Source: Acidobacteriota bacterium (lineage in GTDB: Bacteria > Acidobacteriota > Terriglobia > Bryobacterales > Bryobacteraceae). From it: a stretch of DNA of 8,812 bases. How positions within the stretch are numbered: position 1 is the first letter of the stretch; the number at the start of each line of letters is the position of its first letter. A model generated the notes under the pieces. The model saw nothing but the letters and a program-made list of their open reading frames with translations, was not told where the DNA came from and made no database searches. Both the position numbers and the translations under genes were made by a program. The stretch spans positions 1 through 8,812 of the forward strand of contig CANNLB010000054.1 in NCBI GenBank assembly GCA_947505565.1, written 5' to 3'. Positions 1 to 6,636 of this stretch are shown here, piece by piece.

Positions 1-1458
1 GGGGTGGCCAGCGGCGATCCGCTCGTAAACCGCGTGATCATCTGGACGCGGGTTTCGCCGACCAACTTGCAGGATCAGGTGACGGTGGAATGGTCGGTCG
101 CTGAGGATGCGGCATTCCGGCGGGTGGTGCAGCGCGGGATCACCTCGACCAACATCGGCTTCGATTTTACAGTGAAAGTGGACGTGACGCGGCTGGACCC
201 GAACACGACTTACTACTATCGCTTTGCCGCGTTGGGGGCGCAGTCGCCGATCGGTCGGACGAAGACGTTGCCGATCGGCGCGGTGGACCGGGTGCGCTTC
301 GCGGTGACTTCGTGCTCGAACTTCCCGTACGGCTTTTTCAACGCTTATCGGATGATCGCCAATCGGGCAGATCTCGACTGCGTGCTGCATTTGGGCGACT
401 ACATTTATGAGTACGGGGAAGGGCAGTACGGTACCGGCGCGCCGATTGGCCGGGCCCCGCTGCCAAACAAAGAGATTGTGACGCTCGACGACTATCGGCA
501 GCGTTACGCGCAATACCGCTCCGATGCGGATCTACAAGAAGCGCATCGGCAACATCCGTGGATCGTGGTTTGGGACGATCATGAATCGACCAACGACTCC
601 TGGACCGACGGGGCGCAGAACCACCAACCAGGGACCGAAGGCGATTGGTCCACCCGGCGCGCCGTGGCGACGCAAGCCTGGTTTGAATGGCTGCCGGTGC
701 GGGAGAATCCGTTCCTGAACAGCCAGATCTATCGCACGTTCCGGTTTGGCGACCTGATGGATCTGTCGATGCTGGATACCCGGTTAGCGGGGCGAAGTGA
801 ACAGGTGGGCCCGACGAGTCCTCTACTGGCGGACCCGAACCGTTCCCTGCTGGGCTCGGACCAGGAGGCTTGGCTGTTTCAAGAGTTGCTGAGCTCGCAG
901 AATCGGTCGACGCGTTGGAGGGTGGTCGGTCAGCAGGTGATGATGGGGCAGTTGCTGAACCCGGCGGACGGCAACATCTTCAACCCCGATCAGTGGGACG
1001 GCTATCCGCTGGCGCGGAACCGTTTCTTGAATCATCTGGCGACCAATCAGATCTCGAATGTCGTGGTGTTGACCGGAGACATTCATTCCTCCTGGGGCAA
1101 TGAGATTACGGCGAATCCGTTTCTGCCGGGTGGGTTCACGCCGCGTTGTGTGGAGTTTGTGACGCCGGCGGTGACCTCCCCCGGAATCGATGATCGGGCC
1201 CAGGCGACAGGCTTCCAGTTGCAGATTGGGGCGACGCACCCGCACGTGAAATATGTGGAACTCTTTCGGCGCGGCTATATGCTGGTCGACATCGACAAGG
1301 ATCGGGCGCAGGCGGAGTTCTACCACGTGGCGACGATCACTGAGCGGAAGGCGGAGGAGGAGTTCGCCCGAGCTTTACAGGCTGCAAACGGGGTGAGCCG
1401 GTTGACGCCAGCGACCCAGTCCCGGCCGCGGAGCAATCCGGCGCCATTCGCTACCTAA
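1..1458 (+). CDS. phoD: PhoD-family alkaline phosphatase/phosphodiesterase, 5' partial
   Basis: Exported metallophosphoesterase of the PhoD type, which releases phosphate from phosphomono- and diesters using an iron/calcium centre (family knowledge). The reading frame is open to the window edge and starts with GVASGDP, the usual beginning of the PhoD N-terminal beta-sandwich domain just after a Tat signal peptide, so the true start lies upstream. The GTG at position 4 is an internal Val codon. Counting the first visible codon as 1, metal-site motifs are SCSNF (104-108), LGDYIYEY (131-138), WDDHESTND (191-199) and LTGDIHSSW (357-365). These give the expected Cys, Asp, Tyr, Asn and His ligands in order. 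The C-terminus ends in the usual late beta strand (AEFYHVAT) plus a low-complexity Arg/Pro tail. About 485 visible residues is close to full mature length. The DUF58 gene follows 21 bp later, so the two could be co-transcribed, although no functional link is known. Confidence 0.93.
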   Translation, partial: GVASGDPLVNRVIIWTRVSPTNLQDQVTVEWSVAEDAAFRRVVQRGITSTNIGFDFTVKVDVTRLDPNTTYYYRFAALGAQSPIGRTKTLPIGAVDRVRFAVTSCSNFPYGFFNAYRMIANRADLDCVLHLGDYIYEYGEGQYGTGAPIGRAPLPNKEIVTLDDYRQRYAQYRSDADLQEAHRQHPWIVVWDDHESTNDSWTDGAQNHQPGTEGDWSTRRAVATQAWFEWLPVRENPFLNSQIYRTFRFGDLMDLSMLDTRLAGRSEQVGPTSPLLADPNRSLLGSDQEAWLFQELLSSQNRSTRWRVVGQQVMMGQLLNPADGNIFNPDQWDGYPLARNRFLNHLATNQISNVVVLTGDIHSSWGNEITANPFLPGGFTPRCVEFVTPAVTSPGIDDRAQATGFQLQIGATHPHVKYVELFRRGYMLVDIDKDRAQAEFYHVATITERKAEEEFARALQAANGVSRLTPATQSRPRSNPAPFAT

Positions 1459-1479
1459 GGTCTGTGTCATCCTTGGCTT

Positions 1480-2547
1480 ATGGGCCAGTATTGGCGTCGG
1501 CTGAAGAGGGCGATCCAACCCAGAATCTCGCAACGATTCACGTCGGCGGGGTTCTGGTTTACAATCATGATTTTGCTGACCGGAACGGCGGCGTTTGTTT
1601 CCGGAAACAATTTGATCTTTTTGATTCTGTCGGCTTTGCTGGCGACGTTGCTCGTGAGCGGCAATCTGAACCGGCTGACGCTGGCGGGGTTGGAAGTGGC
1701 GTTTCATCCGCCGGAACACCTGTTCGCGCGGCGGAGCGAGTCGGGTCGGTTCGTGGTGCGGAATACAAAGTGGTGGTTTCCGAGTTTCGCGTTGCGGCTT
1801 TCGGGCCGGGACCGCGACGGGATGGGCAAACCGGTTTTTATTCCGTTGATCGCTTCGGGCGAGGCGGTGGAGTTTTACGCCGCCGTGCGGTTCGATCGCC
1901 GGGGACTCTATCGAGAGAACGGATTTCAGTTTACGTCGCGGTTTCCATTTGGATTTGCAGAGCGGAGAGCGAAGGTGACGCTGCTAGCCGACGTGCTGGT
2001 GTATCCGGAGTTGCGGAGCTTGCACTTGGAAAATTCGGTTTTTGTAGAGCTTTTGGCGCAGGCGGAAGCACGGCGGCGGGGGCGAGGGACGGAGTTTCAC
2101 CAACTGCGGCCGTATCATTCGCAGGAGGACGCGCGGCACATTGATTGGCGGACTTCGGCGCGGCACGGGGAGATGTATCTACGGGAGTTTGCGGTGGAGG
2201 AGCAGCAGGACGTGGAGCTTTGGTTGGACTTGGGCGGGTGGAGCGAGCATGGCTTCGATGTGGCGGTGCGAGCTGTAGCGATGCAGATGTTCGAGTTGAC
2301 GCGGTTGGGGATTCCTGTGCGGTTGAAGACGCAGGAGCGGGAGATGGCGGTGCCGACCGAGACCGACGTTTTTGGCGCGCTGGGATATTTGGCGGTGGTG
2401 AAGGACGACCCGTCGGCGCGGCCGTTGACGGAGGAAGACCAACCGGAGGGTGCGCTGGTGTTGTACTACGCCAGCGACGCGGATCGGGTGCCGGAGGCGT
2501 TTCGCGTCCGGGCGATTACGAGCCTGGAGTGGTCGATATTAGGCTGA
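1480..2547 (+). CDS. DUF58 domain protein, membrane-anchored
   Basis: A 355-residue protein of the DUF58 family. These are usually encoded with MoxR-type AAA ATPases and transglutaminase-like or von Willebrand A proteins and are thought to work in envelope or chaperone-like assemblies; the biochemical role is unknown. Two adjacent hydrophobic segments (about 25-42 and 44-62) anchor the N-terminus, and the rest probably faces the cytoplasm. The diagnostic block is at 201-228, containing GTEFHQLRPY and HIDWRTSAR, followed by a VWA-like first strand (DVELWLDLG, 244-252). That strand lacks a classical DxSxS metal site, as is common in DUF58. The ATG at 1480 is the only ordinary start in this frame after the phoD stop. 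A TAAGG lies about 19 bp upstream, too far for a good ribosome site. No MoxR or transglutaminase gene is visible; such partners could lie outside the window, but phoD and a hydrolase occupy the immediate flanks. Confidence 0.9.
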   Translation: MGQYWRRLKRAIQPRISQRFTSAGFWFTIMILLTGTAAFVSGNNLIFLILSALLATLLVSGNLNRLTLAGLEVAFHPPEHLFARRSESGRFVVRNTKWWFPSFALRLSGRDRDGMGKPVFIPLIASGEAVEFYAAVRFDRRGLYRENGFQFTSRFPFGFAERRAKVTLLADVLVYPELRSLHLENSVFVELLAQAEARRRGRGTEFHQLRPYHSQEDARHIDWRTSARHGEMYLREFAVEEQQDVELWLDLGGWSEHGFDVAVRAVAMQMFELTRLGIPVRLKTQEREMAVPTETDVFGALGYLAVVKDDPSARPLTEEDQPEGALVLYYASDADRVPEAFRVRAITSLEWSILG

Positions 2548-2561
2548 GTCTCTGGTATGAT
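2533..2561 (+). promoter_or_regulatory. Candidate extended -10 promoter for the hydrolase/DUF1080 pair
   Basis: TCGATA (2533-2538; four of six matches to TTGACA), a 17-bp spacer, then TATGAT (2556-2561; five of six matches to TATAAT) preceded by TG one base upstream, the extended -10 arrangement. It straddles the end of the DUF58 gene. Transcription would begin around 2568, leaving almost no leader before the ATG at 2570, and I see no ribosome binding site there. This rests on pattern matching only; housekeeping promoters in this lineage may differ from the E. coli consensus. Confidence 0.4.
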
Positions 2562-2569
2562 TTTCGGCT

Positions 2570-3415
2570 ATGAACCTTTGGAATACGCGGGCACTGGGAT
2601 TGGCGCTGGCCGGGCTGGCGGGAGCGTTGGCTTGGAGCCAATTGCCGCCGCCGCCACCGTTGAACTTGATCAAAATTGCGGACGATCTGCACATGCTGGA
2701 AGGCTCCGGCGGCAACGTCGCGCTGTTGACGACGAGCGAAGGGACGATCATCGTCGACGATAAGTTTGCGCCGAACGTGCCGCAGATTTATGAGGCGGCC
2801 AAGAAGCTGAGCGATAAGCCGATTCGGTACCTGTTGAACACGCATCACCATGGGGACCACACCGGGGGCAACGCGGGGATGATGGCGAAGGAACCGACCG
2901 AGATTCTGGCCCATGCGAATGCGCGGGACCGGATGATCAAGGGTGCGATGCCCGGGGTGCCGCGGATCGGGTATCGGGACGGGATCACGGTAGGATTGGG
3001 CGGGGTGGAGGTACGCGCGATGCATTTCGGGCGGGGCCATACCGACGGGGATGCGGTGGTGTTTTTGCCGAAGCATCGGGTGGTGCATATGGGCGATTTG
3101 TACTCGGTGGCGGGGCCATTCATTGACTATTCGAGCGGCGGGTCGGCGCTGGAATGGGTGAGTACGCTGGACGGGGCGTTGGCGCTGGATTTCGATACGG
3201 TGATCCCAGGGCACGGGCCGGTTTTGAAGAAGGCTGACCTGCGGGAATATCGGAACAAGATTGCGGCGATGGCGAAGCAGATGAAGGATCTGCGGTCGAA
3301 GGGCTTGTCGAAGGATGATGCGGTGAAGGCGTTTGACCCGAAGCCGTTGGGCTGGGAGCCGGGTCGGTTGTTGGCGCGGGCATTGCCGGGCCTTTATGAC
3401 GAGGTTGGTAAATGA
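2570..3415 (+). CDS. Exported metallo-beta-lactamase-fold hydrolase
   Basis: A 281-residue MBL-fold metal-dependent hydrolase. Residues 5-23 form a hydrophobic signal peptide ending near AWSQ, followed by a Pro-rich linker (PPPPP, 26-30), so the enzyme is probably periplasmic. The dizinc ligand set is complete: HHHGDH (92-97), GHTDGD with H157, MGDLY with D176, and PGHGP with H215. The intact site argues for an active enzyme. The substrate cannot be read from the sequence: the superfamily includes beta-lactamases, lactonases, thioesterases and cyclase-like members. The overall pattern (NTHHHGDHTGGN, then HTDGD) resembles the generic MBL-fold hydrolases near class B3 rather than a known resistance enzyme. 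The start follows from the signal peptide and the lack of an upstream in-frame alternative after the DUF58 stop. Its TGA overlaps the next gene's ATG, indicating translational coupling. Confidence 0.92.
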   Translation: MNLWNTRALGLALAGLAGALAWSQLPPPPPLNLIKIADDLHMLEGSGGNVALLTTSEGTIIVDDKFAPNVPQIYEAAKKLSDKPIRYLLNTHHHGDHTGGNAGMMAKEPTEILAHANARDRMIKGAMPGVPRIGYRDGITVGLGGVEVRAMHFGRGHTDGDAVVFLPKHRVVHMGDLYSVAGPFIDYSSGGSALEWVSTLDGALALDFDTVIPGHGPVLKKADLREYRNKIAAMAKQMKDLRSKGLSKDDAVKAFDPKPLGWEPGRLLARALPGLYDEVGK

Positions 3416-4584
3416 GAGTTTGGCTGCTCGGTCTTGTTTGGTCTGTAGCTGTGGCGGCGGCCCCGGCCTGGACGCCGCTGTTTGACGGCAAGAGCCTGAA
3501 GGGCTGGAAGCCGTGTAACGGCAGCGCCACGTACAAAGTAGAGAAGGGCGTGATTGTCGGCACGACGGCCGAAGGGAGCCCGAACTCGTTTCTGTGTACC
3601 GAGAAAAGCTACGGCGATTTCGTGCTGGAATTTGAGGTGCAGGTGGATCCGCGGTTGAATTCCGGGGTGCAGATCCGGTCGCACCAGAAGGAGACCGGAC
3701 GGGTTTACGGCTACCAGGTGGAGATCGCCAATGAGAAGGAAGGGGTGTCGGGCGGAATCTACGACGAGGCGCGGCGGGGATGGCTCGCCAATATTGCCCA
3801 GAATCCGACGGCCAGCAAAGCATTCAAGGACAACCACTGGAACAAATACCGGGTGGAAGCGATGGGCGACCACATCCAAGTAACTGTGAACGGGGTGGCA
3901 GCGGCAGATTTGGTGGATTCGGTGGATCTGGACGGGTTTATTGCGTTGCAGGTCCATTCGTTCAAGGGGGACAGTCCGGCGCAGGTTCGATGGCGAAACC
4001 TGCGAATTCAAGATTTGGGGAAGCATGCCTGGCAGCCATTGGGCGATGGGAAGACGATGCAGGGTTGGGTGAAGAACGGCGGCGGGGAGTGGACGGTGAC
4101 TAATGGGGTCTTCGCCGGACGGGTCACGTCCGACGAACAGAAACGCGGGTTTCTGATTTGGAACGAAGAGTGGAAGGACTTTACGGTGCGGATGCAGTAC
4201 AAGATTGTGCAGGGGAACAGCGGGGTGTTCTTCCGCATGGGGGACCCGGACAACGGCACCGAGGTGAACAAGATGGGCTACGAGGTGGAGGTGGACCCGA
4301 CGCGGGATGCCGGGAGTTTACAGGAGCCCGGCAGGGGCGCGCGGGGCTGGATTCTGCACACGGGGCCGGCGGAGAAGACCAACTATTTTAAGCCGAACGA
4401 GTTCAATACCCTCGTCATCCATGCGCACGGCGGGGACTTGACGATGCACGTAAACGACGTGAAGACGAGTGAGTTCAAAAACGATCCGGGCCGGAGGAGT
4501 GGACGGCTGGCGTTACAGTTGAATCCACGGAAGGAGCTTGAGGTTTACTTCCAGGAGTTCGCGATTCTGGCACCGGTGCGTTAG
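3412..4584 (+). CDS. Exported protein with two DUF1080 domains
   Basis: A 390-residue secreted protein. Residues 1-17 form a signal peptide (cleavage probably after AVAAA), followed by two tandem DUF1080 (3-keto-disaccharide hydrolase/LamG-like jelly-roll) domains. Domain 1 (about 19-200) opens with TPLFDGKSLKGW and carries GYQVEI (100-105), GGIYDE (114-119), IALQVH (177-182) and RWRNLRIQ. Domain 2 (about 205-388) repeats the plan with WQPLGDGKTMQGW, GYEVEV (289-294), RLALQL (365-370) and VYFQEFAI. Family members act on or bind carbohydrates, including 3-keto-glycosides, and are abundant in Acidobacteriota and Planctomycetes. The specific substrate is unknown. The ATG overlaps the preceding stop (ATGA) and has a GAGG seven bases upstream, so it is very likely made together with the MBL hydrolase. 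The stop overlaps the stop of the convergent PEP-CTERM remnant. Confidence 0.9.
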   Translation: MRVWLLGLVWSVAVAAAPAWTPLFDGKSLKGWKPCNGSATYKVEKGVIVGTTAEGSPNSFLCTEKSYGDFVLEFEVQVDPRLNSGVQIRSHQKETGRVYGYQVEIANEKEGVSGGIYDEARRGWLANIAQNPTASKAFKDNHWNKYRVEAMGDHIQVTVNGVAAADLVDSVDLDGFIALQVHSFKGDSPAQVRWRNLRIQDLGKHAWQPLGDGKTMQGWVKNGGGEWTVTNGVFAGRVTSDEQKRGFLIWNEEWKDFTVRMQYKIVQGNSGVFFRMGDPDNGTEVNKMGYEVEVDPTRDAGSLQEPGRGARGWILHTGPAEKTNYFKPNEFNTLVIHAHGGDLTMHVNDVKTSEFKNDPGRRSGRLALQLNPRKELEVYFQEFAILAPVR

Positions 4585-5345
4585 CGGCGGCGACGGAAAA
4601 AGGCCAAGGCGGCCAGGCCGCTGCCGAAGACCAGGTACGTCGACGGTTCGGGCGTCGCCACGACCCCGAAGGCGGCGTTGGTCCAATCGCGGGTTACCGT
4701 ATCGAACAGGGTCGTGTGGAGGCCGTAGTAGATGCCTTTGTTGTAGGTTCCGGAGCCGCCCGGCTCCGAGGCCGAGGATAAGTCTTGCGAGGTCAGCAGC
4801 GGGTGATCCACTCGCCCCGATAGAACCCCATAGAGTCGATTCCGGGCGTAGCGCCGGGTCCCGCTGGCAAAACTGCCCGCCGAGTTCCCACCGATACCAT
4901 AGCCGACCATGTCGACGAGGGAGCCGGTTGTATCGCCGAAGGTCGGGGCGGTGGAACCATCCGTAATACCGTAGATGGCCGCACCGACCGGGGCGGAGGT
5001 GGCCAAACGGAGAATGGCGTGTTGGACGCCGCTGTTCGGCGCGGGCCGATTCTGGAACCCGTCGTGGGCCTGGCTGCTGGCAACGTCGATGGTGATGGTT
5101 CCGGAGCCGGTCTGGAAGATGACGTTCCAACTGTCGGTCGGCGGTGAGGATGACGGTGGCCGTAATCAGTGTGTCCGTGCAACTGAATGAGCCACGGGCG
5201 GTGTAGTTGCCGATGATGCTCGCTACGCCGGTGTCGGCCGAGTTTCCGGTGGCGTAGCCGGGAGCCGCGTGTTCTGAATGGTGAGAGCACCAAGGGGGGC
5301 GCCGGCCACGAATAGGAGCACGCGGAAGGAAGGCAAAAGTTTCAT
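4581..5345 (-). pseudogene. Degenerate trypsin-like PEP-CTERM protein
   Basis: Remnant of an exported, sortable trypsin-like serine protease. From the ATG at 5345 the protein begins as a signal peptide (MKLLPSFRVLLFVAGAPLGA), then hits TAG at 5223-5225. The protease-like sequence continues one frame over from about 5268 to about 5143 (TGVASIIGNY, GSFSCTDTLITATVILTA), then returns to the first frame (DSWNVIFQTGSGTITIDV, ILRLATSAPVG, MVGYGIGG, GTRRYARNR). The first frame also carries a second stop at 5166-5168. The gene ends with a standard PEP-CTERM sorting tail (PEPSTYLVFG, hydrophobic stretch, RRRR) at about 4581-4658, recognised by exosortase in organisms that have one. The LTAAHC histidine is missing at the second frame change, the strand that normally reads NDIALLRL lacks its Asp, and no GDSGG is found in any frame. 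A shorter product from TTG at 5006 is possible but would have no signal peptide. Sequencing error could explain the frameshifts but not the lost triad. Confidence 0.68.
4751..4768. repeat. Perfect 7-bp inverted repeat
   Basis: CGGAGCC and GGCTCCG separated by GCCC form a perfect hairpin inside the PEP-CTERM remnant, about 170 bp past the DUF1080 stop. It could stop or slow + strand transcripts, but no T-run follows, so it is not a standard intrinsic terminator. In GC-rich coding DNA it may be coincidental. Confidence 0.3.
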
Positions 5346-5481
5346 CGCTTGACTCGGCTCTACAATAGAAAATGCGCCAGAAAACTCAGTAAAACAGGAT
5401 GTTGTGCCCTAGGCCCATTTCTCGGGCCCGGTCCCCGGCGGCGTCTCGCAGGTACCCATTAGGCATCGAAGGGGATCGCCT

Positions 5482-5512
5482 GGCGGGGTAGCACGAACGT
5501 GCTACCGTCGCC
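5482..5512. repeat. Stem-loop just upstream of the dienelactone hydrolase remnant
   Basis: GGTAGCAC (5487-5494) and GTGCTACC (5499-5506) are perfect 8-base arms around GAAC; the outer G and C can pair as a ninth base pair. GGCG (5482-5485) pairs with CGCC (5509-5512) across a small internal loop, extending the stem. The structure ends 5 bp before the ATG at 5518 and sits in the 172-bp gap 5346-5517, which holds no gene. A weaker 5-bp hairpin (GGCCC/GGGCC) lies at 5412-5428. No T-run follows, so it is not a classic terminator. It could be an interspersed palindromic repeat, an operator or an mRNA structure. No second copy occurs in this window. Confidence 0.55.
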
Positions 5513-5517
5513 CTCAA

Positions 5518-6357
5518 ATGAACTCTGAGCTTGATCCACCCAATCGCCGGTTCTTCGTCACGTCGCTAGCGGCGCGGGTCGCCTTGGTGGTACCGCCGAT
5601 TACGGCCTCGACGATTTCGACCGACGCGGCTGGACTCATCGCCGGTGAGGTGAAGATCCCGGTGGCGGACGGCGAGGTTTCGGCGTATTGAGCGATGCTC
5701 GTAAAAGGGAGGCAGTTTCCGGTGGTACCGGTAGTGCAGGAGATCTTTGGGGTCCATGACCATATCAAAGCCGTCTGTCGTCGGTTTGCCACGGCGGGTT
5801 GGTTTGCGATTGCGCAGGAGCTGTATTCGCGGCAGGGCAATGTGGCGCAGTTGGACAACATCCAGGACGTCTTCAAGATTGTGGCCGAAGTGCCGGATAG
5901 CCAGGTGATGAGTGACCTGGATGCCACGGTGGCCTATGCGAGCAAGACCGGCCATTGTGACGGGAAGAAGTGGAGTATCACGGGTTTTGGCTGGGGTGGG
6001 CGGGTGACTTGGCTCTACGCGGAGCATAACCCAAAGTTGAAGGCCGGAGTGGCTTGGTACGGGCGGTTGGTGGGAGAGGCGAACGCGATGACGTCGAAAC
6101 CTCCAGGGGATCTGGCCGGTTCTGTGACGGTGCCCGTGCTTGGGCTGTACGGCGGGAAAGCTCGGGGGATTGGGGCGGAAACGCGGGGACAGATGCGAGC
6201 GGCCTTGCTGGCGGCGGGACGGCCGAGCGAGATTATCGTCTACCCGGAGGCGGACCATGGATTTCATGCCGACTATCGGCCGACGTACAATGAGGTGGCG
6301 GCCAAGGATGGCTGGTTGAAATTACTGGCCTGGATGAAGAAACACGGCGCGGCCTAA
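5518..6357 (+). pseudogene. Dienelactone hydrolase-like gene with internal stop and lost active site
   Basis: Remnant of an exported dienelactone hydrolase (carboxymethylenebutenolidase-like) alpha/beta hydrolase. From the ATG at 5518 the frame encodes a Tat-type leader (NRRFFVTSL, 9-17) and the first strand ([15 protein letters not shown]), then a TGA at 5689-5691 (codon 58). The same frame continues without shift to 6357 with clear family sequence: VVQEIFGVHDHI, FAIAQELYSRQG, VMSDLDATVAYA and AGVAWYGRLVG. The nucleophile motif normally reading GFCxGG is GFGWGG here (Gly codon at 5989). The acid residue in the LYGGxD turn is Ala (codon at 6160). Only the histidine of DHGFH (codon at 6256) remains of the triad. 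Translation could restart at the ATG at 5695, giving 220 residues without leader or first strand. With the nucleophile gone, hydrolase activity is unlikely. No ribosome site is visible before 5518. Confidence 0.82.
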
Positions 6358-6388
6358 ATCGATCTGTTCCTACGGAGATTTCTTCGCA

Positions 6389-6631
6389 ATGATTTATACG
6401 ATTGTCATTGGTTTTATCGTTGGGTTAGTGGCGCGATTTTTGATGCCGGGCCGGGATGCGGCCGGGTTCATCATTACGATTTTGTTGGGAATTGCTGGAT
6501 CTTTTGTGGGCTCTTACCTGGGGCAGGCGTTGGGCTTTTATCTCCCGGGCCAGCCGGCTGGCTTCCTGATGTCGGTGGTGGGGGCGATGATCCTGTTGTT
6601 CGGGTTTAGGATGGTGCAAGCGAGGTCATAG
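6389..6631 (+). CDS. GlsB/YeaQ/YmgE-type small membrane protein
   Basis: An 80-residue integral membrane protein of the transglycosylase-associated (GlsB/YeaQ/YmgE) family. Three hydrophobic segments are visible (about 2-18, 27-47 and 55-75) with the family's Gly-rich pattern: GFIVGLVARFLMPGRD near the N-terminus and GIAGSFVGSYLGQ in the second segment. Members are often induced by envelope or general stress, but no molecular activity is established. A GGAG at 6374-6377 lies 11 bases before the ATG and supports this start. The gene begins 31 bp after the dienelactone hydrolase remnant and ends 5 bp before the DUF4126 gene, so it probably shares a transcript with the latter. Confidence 0.92.
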   Translation: MIYTIVIGFIVGLVARFLMPGRDAAGFIITILLGIAGSFVGSYLGQALGFYLPGQPAGFLMSVVGAMILLFGFRMVQARS

Positions 6632-6636
6632 AAGCT

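Noticed and set aside
1464..2144. A 226-residue open frame on the + strand starting at GTG 1464.
   Set aside because: It is out of frame with the DUF58 gene, and its Gly/Arg/Ala-rich translation has no domain features.
2570..3415. Calling the MBL-fold protein an antibiotic-resistance beta-lactamase.
   Set aside because: The zinc ligands are shared by the whole superfamily, and nothing visible points to beta-lactam substrates.
2516..3823. A 435-residue open frame on the - strand.
   Set aside because: Its Arg/Pro/Gln-rich translation is typical of antisense to GC-rich genes, and it overlaps the well-supported MBL and DUF1080 genes.
4581..5006. Treating the PEP-CTERM gene as an intact 141-residue protein starting at TTG 5006.
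   Set aside because: It would have a sorting tail without a signal peptide, and clear signal-peptide and protease-like sequence lies just upstream in split frames.
5349..5377. TTGACT at 5349-5354 as a -35 box for the dienelactone hydrolase remnant.
   Set aside because: No acceptable -10 hexamer occurs at 15-19 bp spacing; the nearby TACAAT is only 6 bp away.
5689..5732. Selenocysteine or programmed readthrough at the TGA, with a small CCGGT/ACCGG hairpin about 28 bases downstream.
   Set aside because: The hairpin is short (5 bp). The site is not where the family uses Cys, and the real nucleophile position is Gly, so a nonsense mutation is simpler.
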